Origin: an uncultured Eubacteriales bacterium
Lineage (GTDB): Bacteria; Bacillota; Clostridia; Christensenellales; Aristaeellaceae
Length of the DNA stretch: 12,216 nucleotides
Reading direction: 5' to 3'
Assembly: GCA_900553315.1 (NCBI GenBank)
Contig: USCW01000033.1
Coordinates: 1 to 12,216 of the forward strand
The position numbers were made by a program, and so were the translations under genes. The notes beneath the pieces were generated by a model. The model saw nothing but the letters and a program-made list of their open reading frames with translations. It made no database searches and was not told the DNA's origin. This document shows, one piece after another, positions 1 through 6,528 of this stretch (the first letter of the stretch is position 1; each line of letters starts with the position of its first letter).

Positions 1-1094
1 ACTGTGGTGGTCCGACAAAGCGTTACGGGTATGAACCCACCGAGCGTTCATGGCGCCATGCTGACTGTTTGTTCTATCCGTGCTATGTTCACTGCAAACG
101 TCCGCGAGTTAAATGTGACAACTGTGGCGTCCAGCAAGTCACAGCACCTTTTGAACGGCAGAACAGCCGCCACACCCTGCTATTCGAAGGATATGCCATG
201 ATGATCATGGCGGATGTTCCGCGCAGGAAAGCATCCCGGCTCCTTCGCTGCAATGAGAAGACACTGGCATCCATCCTTTCATACTGGGTGAATCAGGCAG
301 TAGAAGCGCATGACCTGAGTGACGTTACCAGACTGGCAATTGATGAAACATCCCGTAAGCGTGGTCATGATTATGTGACCGTCACCATTGATGCGATGAA
401 GCGCCGCGTCTTCGACGTCCAGGACGGCCGCAAGAAGGAAGCAGTAACCGCCATGCGGAAGAAGCTTGAACGGCATGGTGGAAAGGCTTCCAACATTGCT
501 GCTGTTACCAGCGATATGTCCAAGAGCTACTTGCCCGGTGTCAGGGAAAACTTCCCCGATGCGGAACAGATCATTGACAAGTTCCATGTGAAGAAGGTTC
601 TGACTGATGCGCTGGACAAAGTCAGGAAGCAGGAACAGAAGGAAACCAACAACAAGAAGGATTTATTCTTGAACCGGCATTTCCTCATGACGCCGCAAAG
701 CAGAATGAACAGCGAACAGTTGACCAAGCTGGCAGCCCTCTCCAAGGCTTATCCGAAGACCGGGCGCGCCTTCCGGATTGTCCATGCTTTGGACCTGTTC
801 TATGCCTCCAAGGATGACAGGGAGGCAGCCAAACGGTTCAAGCAGCTGTATTCATGGATGAGACGCAGCCGGCTTACACCTATGAGGGATGCAGCGGAAA
901 CGCTCATGAACCACGAACGGGAAATCCTGCATTACTTTCATGAGCGCCTAACCAATGCGGTCTGCGAAGGAATAAACTCCATGATCCAGGCGGCGAAGAG
1001 GAAGGCCAGAGGATATAACACCTTTGAGGGTTTCGCTGCCATGATCTACCTGGTTGCTGGTAAACTGGAACTGCCGGTTTCTGATCCCTTTTAA
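1..1094 (+). CDS. ISL3-family transposase, N-terminus truncated by window edge
   Basis: This is a DDE transposase that would cut and rejoin the ends of its own element. The frame is open from base 3 to the TAA at 1092-1094, so 363 codons are visible. A TTG at 69 could be called as a start, but the frame continues upstream of it with family-like sequence, so the true start lies off the window. The first residues (CGG, then CDNCG at about 111-125) belong to the N-terminal zinc-ribbon of ISL3 transposases; its first cysteine is probably just outside the window. A helix-turn-helix-like stretch follows (MADVPRRKASRLLRCN). The catalytic triad is visible: D in LAIDETSRKRGHDY (codon 342-344), D in VTSDMSKSYL (513-515) and E in AVCEGINSMIQ (966-968). 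The family hallmark KARGYNTFEGF follows the glutamate. No frameshift or internal stop was seen. Confidence 0.93.
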   Translation, partial: CGGPTKRYGYEPTERSWRHADCLFYPCYVHCKRPRVKCDNCGVQQVTAPFERQNSRHTLLFEGYAMMIMADVPRRKASRLLRCNEKTLASILSYWVNQAVEAHDLSDVTRLAIDETSRKRGHDYVTVTIDAMKRRVFDVQDGRKKEAVTAMRKKLERHGGKASNIAAVTSDMSKSYLPGVRENFPDAEQIIDKFHVKKVLTDALDKVRKQEQKETNNKKDLFLNRHFLMTPQSRMNSEQLTKLAALSKAYPKTGRAFRIVHALDLFYASKDDREAAKRFKQLYSWMRRSRLTPMRDAAETLMNHEREILHYFHERLTNAVCEGINSMIQAAKRKARGYNTFEGFAAMIYLVAGKLELPVSDPF

Positions 1095-1100
1095 ATTACG

Positions 1101-1125
1101 TTTCCACTAATTCGGGAGTAGAGCG
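1101..1125 (+). repeat. Putative right terminal inverted repeat of the ISL3 element
   Basis: Shortly after the transposase stop the sequence reads TTTCCACTAATTCGGGAGTA and then GAGCG. Read on the other strand this begins GCTCTACTCCCGAATTAGTGG. ISL3-family ends commonly start with a GGCTCT-like motif and contain a TAGTG-like segment, so the resemblance is good. The partner repeat lies outside the window, so the call and its outer limit cannot be confirmed here. Confidence 0.5.
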
Positions 1126-1157
1126 CTGAAAAAATGTGTCAATCGCCGGTAAAGGCC

Positions 1158-1176
1158 GTCAGCAATGCTGACTTTT
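1158..1176 (+). terminator. Weak hairpin terminator downstream of the insertion sequence
   Basis: GTCAGC (1158-1163) and GCTGAC (1167-1172) are perfect inverted copies around AAT, followed by TTTT at 1173-1176. This is a short 6-bp stem with a short T run. It could end + strand transcripts leaving the transposase before they run into the opposed spore-protein genes. The loop is tight and the T tract short, so efficiency is doubtful. Confidence 0.35.
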
Positions 1177-1183
1177 GCACAGC

Positions 1184-1219
1184 AAAAAGCAGAAGGAAGC
1201 CGAAACAGCTTCCTTCTGC
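1184..1219 (-). terminator. Rho-independent terminator of the SASP gene pair
   Basis: A perfect 12-bp inverted repeat, GCAGAAGGAAGC (1189-1200) and GCTTCCTTCTGC (1208-1219), encloses a 7-base loop. On the - strand it is followed directly by TTTTT (1184-1188). It begins 17 bases past the stop of the second SASP gene, which is the standard place for an intrinsic terminator. It lies about 60 bases from the estimated insertion-sequence end, so the element did not separate the spore genes from it. Confidence 0.9.
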
Positions 1220-1235
1220 ACGCAAGGGGGCGAGG

Positions 1236-1478
1236 TTACTTGCCAGCCATCTGGCGCTCGGCCTGCTCGATGAGGCGCTTCACCATATATCCACCGATGC
1301 TGCCCGCCTGGCGGGAGGGCAGGTCGCCGTTGTAACCCTGCTTCAGGTTGATGCCCAGCTCACCGGCGATCTCATACTTCATGTTGTCCAGCGCCGCACG
1401 AGCCTCCGGCACCTCCACCTTGTTGGTGCTCTGGTTCTGATTCTGCGCCTGATTCTGATTATTATTGTTGTTATACAT
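1236..1478 (-). CDS. Alpha/beta-type small acid-soluble spore protein (80 aa)
   Basis: SASPs of this type coat DNA in the forespore, shield it from UV and chemical damage, and are degraded at germination to supply amino acids. The family signatures are clear: ALDNMKYEIAGELGI at residues 29-43 and GGYMVKRLIEQAE at 62-74. The germination protease site is recognisable at EIA|GEL (residues 36-41). The start at 1476-1478 is preceded by an AAAGGGGTA ribosome site at 1487-1495. The first 20 residues are almost entirely Asn and Gln, an unusually long low-complexity leader for this family. The gene lies 40 bases after the other SASP gene, with no terminator between them, so the two are probably co-transcribed in the forespore. 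A sigma-G promoter would be expected, but none was identified convincingly. Paralog naming is not possible from sequence alone. Confidence 0.95.
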   Translation of the reverse strand: MYNNNNNQNQAQNQNQSTNKVEVPEARAALDNMKYEIAGELGINLKQGYNGDLPSRQAGSIGGYMVKRLIEQAERQMAGK

Positions 1479-1518
1479 CCCGATCTACCCCTTTCATGTT
1501 GCGCCCTGTGGGCGTGGC

Positions 1519-1731
1519 TTACTGCGCCTTCCCGGCCAGCTGGTTCTCCGCCTGCTGGATCAGCCGCTTGACCATGTAGCCACCCACATAGCCATTGTCC
1601 CGGGAGCTGAGATCACCATTGTAGCCTTGCTTGAAGTTGATACCCAGCTCCCGGGCAATCTCAAACTTCATGTTGTCCAGCGCGCCCCGCGCCTCCGGCA
1701 CCATCCCGGACGCATTCTGATTCTGATTCAT
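1519..1731 (-). CDS. Alpha/beta-type small acid-soluble spore protein (70 aa)
   Basis: This is a DNA-binding spore-coat-of-DNA protein, closely related to its downstream neighbour. It has GALDNMKFEIARELGI at residues 16-31, GGYMVKRLIQQAENQ at 50-64 and a germination protease site at EIA|REL (24-29). A frame open as far as 2103 exists, but the added sequence is arginine/serine-rich, overlaps the end of the F ATPase gene and has no family match. The ATG at 1729-1731 is preceded by an excellent AGGAGGTGA at 1739-1747 and gives the normal family length, so I start there. It is the first gene of the SASP pair. Its promoter must fit in the roughly 100 bases between its start and the importer terminator. 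Identity with the neighbour is high across the central helices, which points to tandem duplication. Confidence 0.96.
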   Translation of the reverse strand: MNQNQNASGMVPEARGALDNMKFEIARELGINFKQGYNGDLSSRDNGYVGGYMVKRLIQQAENQLAGKAQ

Positions 1732-1738
1732 GCGTTGC

Positions 1739-1747
1739 TCACCTCCT
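1739..1747 (-). promoter_or_regulatory. Ribosome binding site that fixes the first SASP start
   Basis: On the - strand AGGAGGTGA stands 7 bases before the ATG at 1731. It matches the 16S anti-Shine-Dalgarno almost completely and decides for the 70-residue protein over the much longer open frame reaching 2103. Confidence 0.9.
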
Positions 1748-1829
1748 GTTCGCTTTGTCAGAGCTATTGTGACCGGGAATCGCGTCAGAAACCCTGGCAA
1801 TTTCACGAAAATTGGCCAAAAACAAGCGT

Positions 1830-1873
1830 AAAAAAAGCGCTGCAGCAGCGGGATTTCTGCCACAGCGCTTTTT
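1830..1873 (-). terminator. Terminator at the end of the peptide-importer operon
   Basis: AAAAAGCGCTG (1832-1842) and CAGCGCTTTTT (1863-1873) form an 11-bp stem. On the - strand the stem ends in seven T (1830-1836). It begins 10 bases after the stop codon of the F ATPase gene. The loop contains a further GCAG/CTGC pairing. Because the stem has T runs on both sides it could also work on the + strand. It insulates the downstream SASP pair from the vegetative importer transcript. Confidence 0.88.
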
Positions 1874-1882
1874 GTCTGAAAT

Positions 1883-4351
1883 TTACTTGATGCCCAGCTC
1901 CTGCTGATACTTCTTGAACTCTGCATCGTTGCAATGGATGTAGTGTCCGGGGGTAATCTCCCGCAGAGAGGGCTTGTCCACGGAGTAGTCGTGCGCCAGC
2001 GTCGGGTTGTACTCGATACGCTTGCGCTGCTTCTCGTAGTGGGGATCGGGATACGGAATAGCCGACAGCAGCGCCTTGGTGTAGGGATGCAGCGGGTGCG
2101 CAAACAGCTCGTCCGAGGTGGTCATTTCCACGATCTTGCCGTAGTACATTACGGCGATGCGGTCGGAGAAATACTTGACCACGCTCAGGTTGTGGGCAAT
2201 GAACATGATCGTCAGACCCATGCGGTTCCGCAGATCGTTCAGCAGGTTGATGACCTGCGCCTGAATGGACACGTCCAGCGCGGAAATGGGCTCGTCTGCA
2301 ATAATCAGATCGGGCTGCATCACAATCGCACGGGCGATGCCGATACGCTGACGCTGACCGCCGGAAAACTCGTGAGGATAACGATCCGCGTGCTCAGGCA
2401 CCAGACCTACCAGCTCCAGCATTTCGTACACCTTTTTGTCGATGTACTCCTTGTCCTTCACGCCGCGAATCTCCAGACCCTCGGCGATGATCTCCCGCAC
2501 GGTCATGCGGGGATTGATAGACGCGATGGGGTCTTGGAAGATCATCTGCATCTTGGTCATGATGTTGTCCTTATCGACAACCTTCATTTCCGTCTCGTAG
2601 CGCTGCTTGCGCTCCTCAGCCGCCTTGCCGGAGAGGCTCTTCTTATCCGCCTCGTAGGCTGCGGTCAAGTCCGCCTTGCGCTTTTCACGATAGATCTCGT
2701 TGGCCTTGCTCTTCTCCACGGAGGATTCCAGCGCCGCCTCACGGGCCGCAGAAATCTTCTTCTTCAGTTCGGCGGCAAGGCGCTTCTTTTCCGTCTTGTT
2801 CTCCGCCGTCAGCTTCGCACGCTGCTCGGGATGCTGCTTCACATCCTCCTTCAGCCGCTCGTCCATCTTCGCCAGCTGCTCCTTATGCTCCTTGCGCAGC
2901 TGGTACAGCAGCACGGGCAGACCGTTCTGCGTGGAGGACACGCGCAGACCTTCAAAGTATACGTCGCCCTCGGTGGGGTCATACAGATTGATGATGGTGC
3001 GCCCCGTGGTGGTCTTGCCGCATCCGCTCTCGCCCACCAGACCGAAGACCTCGCCGCGCTTCACGTAGAAGCTCACGTCATCCACGGCCTTGTTCACATA
3101 GTCGCCGCTGCGGAAATACTGCTTCAGGTGGGAGACGCGCAGCAGCACGTCGGGATCCTCCTGAATACCGGCCTTCTCGCGCTGCTTCAGCAGTCGCTTG
3201 GTCAGCACGATGGTCAGCACCTTCGCCAGCACCAGCAGCACGATTCCCGCGACCCACAGCCACACAAACTGCGCCACTACGCCCCACAGGAAGCCCACCA
3301 TGCCGATGGCGCCGCTTGCGTCCGCAATGGTCACAAGTTCACGGCAGAAGCTCGTCAGGTACGGGCCGAAAGCATTGGCGCTCCGGGCGGTGATCTGCGT
3401 GCGCATTTCATCCGCCAGCATGCTGAAGCTGCCGTCGAAATCCTTCGCCGCGTCGCCCGCCAGCAATTCCTTCATGCTGACAAGGAACACGTTCCAGTCG
3501 TCCAGCTCCACGTCGCTGTACTTTTCCTTCAGCTTCTGGAAAGTGCTTTCCAGCGGTTCACGAACGTCGATGCTTTCGCCGTCGGTCTTCGCCTGAGCCC
3601 ATGCGCCCATATCGTCGAGAGCGTTGCCCACGCTCTCCTGCTTCTCAGCGGCGCGGGTCTTGGCCAGCTCTTCCACATAGGCCTCATAGGTGAAGCCGGA
3701 GGTCATGTAATCCTTCGCGGCGCTCAGCTTGTTGCCGTCCGCCACATAAGTCTCGATCATGCTGCGCACGGTGGTCAGGAATTCCAGATACGTTCCGGCT
3801 TCCTCGCCGTGCTCCTCCGCGAAGGTTCCATAGTAATCCGAGAACCACGGTGCGCAGGAGGCGGGCTTCACGTTCAGCTTACCCTTTTTGAGCACCACCG
3901 TCAGCGAATCCAGATATTCAAAGATTTCGCGCTGCTCCTGCGCGCCATCGCCATTTTCCAGCTTGTTATAGCGTTCGAGGAATGCCGCATAGTCGAACTC
4001 GTTCTCGAAGTAGCTCAGCAGCTCCTCACGCTCGTTGGTCAGCACCGTCTCGCGGTTCGCTTCCGCGTCGCTGGCGAAGTCCGCAAAGTACTTCTCCAGC
4101 TTCGCCGCCCGAGCTGTGGTCGCGCTGTCCTTGTCCGCCAGCGCCGCGCTCAGGGCGCTGTACAGACGATTGTCAAACTTGATCTTGGTCAGGAAATTCG
4201 TCTCAACGCCAGACTCCGCCAGCTTGCCCCGCATGCTGCTCCACACCGTACCGTTGTTGGCGGCGGCATAGATGGAGGCTACCAGCGCAAAGCACAGCAG
4301 CACAACGCCCACTACATGAAGGACGCCGGAAATTCTCTTGATGGTTTTCAT
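1883..4351 (-). CDS. oppF: OppF/DppF-like ABC ATPase with membrane-anchored extracytoplasmic N-terminal domain
   Basis: This protein (822 aa) supplies one of the two ATPase sites of the importer. Its ABC motifs are complete: Walker A GESGCGKT (440-447), Q-loop MIFQDP (603-608), signature FSGGQRQR (662-669), Walker B LIIADEP (682-688) and H-loop His720. The PISALDVSIQAQVINLL wording and the HPYTKALLSAIP tail (755-766) are those of OppF/DppF. Usual length is about 310-340 aa. Two additions explain the excess. First, residues 1-395 hold a TM helix (about 8-30), an acidic helical region (31-345) predicted outside the cell, and a hydrophobic stretch (348-384), which returns the chain to the cytoplasm. 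Second, about 120 Lys/Glu-rich residues (478-598), probably coiled coil, separate Walker A from the Q-loop. The start overlaps the D gene's stop by 4 bases (ATGA), with a GGGGGAG site upstream. The symbol reflects subunit position; the substrate is unproven. Confidence 0.9.
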   Translation of the reverse strand: MKTIKRISGVLHVVGVVLLCFALVASIYAAANNGTVWSSMRGKLAESGVETNFLTKIKFDNRLYSALSAALADKDSATTARAAKLEKYFADFASDAEANRETVLTNEREELLSYFENEFDYAAFLERYNKLENGDGAQEQREIFEYLDSLTVVLKKGKLNVKPASCAPWFSDYYGTFAEEHGEEAGTYLEFLTTVRSMIETYVADGNKLSAAKDYMTSGFTYEAYVEELAKTRAAEKQESVGNALDDMGAWAQAKTDGESIDVREPLESTFQKLKEKYSDVELDDWNVFLVSMKELLAGDAAKDFDGSFSMLADEMRTQITARSANAFGPYLTSFCRELVTIADASGAIGMVGFLWGVVAQFVWLWVAGIVLLVLAKVLTIVLTKRLLKQREKAGIQEDPDVLLRVSHLKQYFRSGDYVNKAVDDVSFYVKRGEVFGLVGESGCGKTTTGRTIINLYDPTEGDVYFEGLRVSSTQNGLPVLLYQLRKEHKEQLAKMDERLKEDVKQHPEQRAKLTAENKTEKKRLAAELKKKISAAREAALESSVEKSKANEIYREKRKADLTAAYEADKKSLSGKAAEERKQRYETEMKVVDKDNIMTKMQMIFQDPIASINPRMTVREIIAEGLEIRGVKDKEYIDKKVYEMLELVGLVPEHADRYPHEFSGGQRQRIGIARAIVMQPDLIIADEPISALDVSIQAQVINLLNDLRNRMGLTIMFIAHNLSVVKYFSDRIAVMYYGKIVEMTTSDELFAHPLHPYTKALLSAIPYPDPHYEKQRKRIEYNPTLAHDYSVDKPSLREITPGHYIHCNDAEFKKYQQELGIK

Positions 4352-6528
4352 GCCTCGGCTCCCCCTTCCGTGGACTGCGTCATTTGCCTGCGCTTCATGC
4401 GCTCGATCCGCTCACGCACAATCGCCGGAGGCTCCACCTTGGGTGCGTTGGGATGCAGCAGCCACGTCGCGGCACTATGCGTCGGGCTGATTTCGAACAT
4501 GGGCGGCTGCTCCTCGTAGTCGATTTGCATCGCATAGTGATTCCGGGGCGCAAAGGCGTCGCCTTTGGGCGGAATAATCATGTTCGGCGGCGTGCCGGGA
4601 ATTGCGTCCAGCTTTTCCTTGGTCTCCAAGTCGGGCATGGAGGCCAGCAGCGCCCACGTATAGGGGTGACGGGGATCATAGAACACATCGTCCGCCGTAC
4701 CGTACTCCACCACCTTGCCCGCATACATGATCGCAATGCGGTCGGCCATGTTGGCCACCACGCCCAAGTCGTGGGTAATGAAGATAACGGACAGCTTGCG
4801 CTCCTTCTTCAGCCGGTTGATCAGCTCCAGAATCTGCGCCTGGATCGTCACGTCCAGCGCCGTGGTGGGCTCATCGCAGATCAGGATGTCCGGGTTCGCG
4901 GACAGCGCGATAGCGATCACGATACGCTGCCGCATACCGCCGGAGAACTCGAAGGGATACTGGTTAAAGCGCTTGTGCGGCTCCGGGATACCCACTTCCT
5001 TCATCAGCTCGATGGCACGGTGCTTGGCCATGCCCTTGGACAGATGATACGCATACTCGGAGGCGCGATCCTTCAAATAATCCACCAGCGCCACGGCCTG
5101 CTCCGCATCGTTCTCGCTGTTCTGCGCCGCGATCTGCTGACGGAAGTGCTCCATCAGGTTGGTCATGGCGCTGATGAGGTTCTGATGCGCACGGTCGCAG
5201 TCCACCAGATTCATCGGCACCACGGAGGCCACCGTCTTGCCCTGCGCCTTCAGCTTATCGTGCTTCACGGTCTCCCGCTGGAAGCGGCGCTCCTCCTTGG
5301 GGTTATGCTTCAGGCCCATAAAGTAGCGGTCGATGTTCGCCAGCATACTGGACTTGAACACATAGGACTGGCTGTCCTTATCCAAGGCCAGATGGTCGAT
5401 GGCCTTTTCCACCGCCGCCGCTGCGCGATTCGCCGCAGCCTTGCACTTGCCCTCATCCAGCTCCTTGCTCTGGAACACGGGCAGCTCCTGCTGCAATACG
5501 CTGATGGCGCGCTCCTTGGCCTTGTTGGCCTGTGCCTTAGAATAGCGCAGCGCCTTCTGGATGTCCGCAAGAAACGCCAGCATGAAGCCATAATCAAGAG
5601 CTTTGCGGGCGCGTGCATTGATGTCCGCAATGCTCTCCCGCTTGGGATCGGCGCTGCCGCCGCGGCTGGTCATGTAGCCGATGCAGAAGAAGTTCGGCTC
5701 GCCGCGCTGCTGCGCCTGCTGCATCTGCTCCTTCAGCGCGTCCAGCACCGCACGGTATTCCGTCTCCTGACGCATCTCAAAGCTCTTGCCGAGTTTTTCC
5801 ACCTCCGCCAGCTTCCGGGCGAAGGCCGCGTCATCCGCAGGAATCAGGTAAGGATCGTACACGCCCTTGCAAGCGCTCAGCAGACGGGCGTTGATCTCAC
5901 GCACCGCCTTGCGATCCTTCTTCAGCAGCGCCATGTTCGTTTCATCAATAGCGTCTTCCGCCTCGAACATGCGCTCCTGCGCGTTCTTATAGGCATTATC
6001 CAGCTTCACGCCAATGGAGGCGAAGCTGTCGAATTCCTTGCACTTAGCCTGAACCTCAGCCTTTACGCCTTCGCCCTCGCCGGCTGCCATACGGGCCGCA
6101 ACGATGTTCTTTTCCAGCTCGCTCAGCATGGCGTTGAACCGGCGCTTGCCGTCGGCGCGGCGCTCCTTATTGTTGAGCATCATGGCCTCGGTCAGCTGCT
6201 TGCCGATCTTCATGATGGGGTTCAGCGCGGACAGCGGGTCTTGGAACACCATGGACAGCTTGTGACCGCGCAGGGTGTGGAATTCTTCCTCGGGGATCTT
6301 CAAAAGGTCACGGCCGTCATAAATGATCTCGCCGTTATCCACCATGGCGTTGCCCGCCAGAATGCCCATCACCGCACGGGTGGTCACGGACTTGCCGGAA
6401 CCGCTCTCGCCCGCGATGGCCAGCGTTTCGCCTTCATTGAGTTCAAAGGACACATCCCGCACAGCACGCACCGCGCCGTTGTTGGTGCGGAATGAAATTG
6501 TAAGGTGCTTGACTTCCAGCTTTGCCAT
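4348..6528 (-). CDS. oppD: OppD/DppD-like ABC ATPase with about 380-residue insertion
   Basis: This protein (726 aa) is the second ATPase of the importer and should pair with the F subunit under the permeases. Visible motifs are Walker A GESGSGKS (40-47), Q-loop VFQDPLSALNP (94-104), signature FSGGMRQR (528-535), Walker B ILICDEPTTALDV (548-560), H-loop His586 and the oligopeptide-family tail HPYTWALLASMP (621-632). Normal members are about 330-350 aa, with roughly 60-70 residues between Q-loop and signature; here there are about 430. The extra part, about 120-500, is alanine- and charge-rich and looks helical, with no motif I recognise. The C-terminal region that in many OppD/DppD proteins carries four iron-sulphur cysteines is present (GDAFAPRNHYA, 656-666), but all four cysteines are replaced. 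AGAGGAG at 6539-6545 precedes the start, whose A is shared with the TAA of the C permease gene (TAATG). Confidence 0.92.
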   Translation of the reverse strand: MAKLEVKHLTISFRTNNGAVRAVRDVSFELNEGETLAIAGESGSGKSVTTRAVMGILAGNAMVDNGEIIYDGRDLLKIPEEEFHTLRGHKLSMVFQDPLSALNPIMKIGKQLTEAMMLNNKERRADGKRRFNAMLSELEKNIVAARMAAGEGEGVKAEVQAKCKEFDSFASIGVKLDNAYKNAQERMFEAEDAIDETNMALLKKDRKAVREINARLLSACKGVYDPYLIPADDAAFARKLAEVEKLGKSFEMRQETEYRAVLDALKEQMQQAQQRGEPNFFCIGYMTSRGGSADPKRESIADINARARKALDYGFMLAFLADIQKALRYSKAQANKAKERAISVLQQELPVFQSKELDEGKCKAAANRAAAAVEKAIDHLALDKDSQSYVFKSSMLANIDRYFMGLKHNPKEERRFQRETVKHDKLKAQGKTVASVVPMNLVDCDRAHQNLISAMTNLMEHFRQQIAAQNSENDAEQAVALVDYLKDRASEYAYHLSKGMAKHRAIELMKEVGIPEPHKRFNQYPFEFSGGMRQRIVIAIALSANPDILICDEPTTALDVTIQAQILELINRLKKERKLSVIFITHDLGVVANMADRIAIMYAGKVVEYGTADDVFYDPRHPYTWALLASMPDLETKEKLDAIPGTPPNMIIPPKGDAFAPRNHYAMQIDYEEQPPMFEISPTHSAATWLLHPNAPKVEPPAIVRERIERMKRRQMTQSTEGGAEA

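Larger units (their letters stand above)
1..1125 (+). mobile_element. ISL3-family insertion sequence, left part outside the window
   Basis: The unit consists of a DDE transposase of the ISL3 type and, 6 bases after its stop codon, a candidate right terminal repeat at about 1101-1125. The left end and the start of the transposase are cut off by the window edge, so neither the left inverted repeat nor the expected 8-bp target duplication can be checked. The element reads toward the two spore-protein genes, which are transcribed in the opposite direction. Its base composition looks less GC-rich than the host operon to the right, as expected for a mobile element. The transposase frame is intact within the window, so the copy could be active. 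Family assignment is firm; the exact right boundary is an estimate. Confidence 0.85.

Noticed and set aside
1732..1830. Sigma-G promoter for the SASP pair (CACAATA, with TGAAAT upstream, on the - strand)
   Set aside because: The two boxes are about 28 bases apart, too far for a sigma-G promoter, and neither fits the consensus well. A forespore promoter is expected here but I could not place it.
1134..1890. Two + strand open frames (1134-1571 and 1465-1890) over the SASP genes
   Set aside because: They are antisense to two clear SASP genes and show no family features.
1732..2103. N-terminal extension of the first SASP open frame to 194 codons
   Set aside because: The extra part overlaps the F ATPase gene and the terminator, has Arg/Ser-rich non-SASP sequence, and the strong AGGAGGTGA fixes the start at 1731.
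1934..4519. 861-codon open frame on the + strand opposite the F ATPase gene
   Set aside because: It mirrors a high-GC coding gene with complete ABC motifs on the other strand, its product is rich in His, Leu, Arg and Gln without family features, and no ribosome site was seen.
4384..6495. 703-codon open frame on the + strand opposite the D ATPase gene
   Set aside because: Same reason: antisense shadow of a gene with full Walker, Q-loop and signature motifs. A similar shadow at 6522-8114 opposite permease C was also left out.
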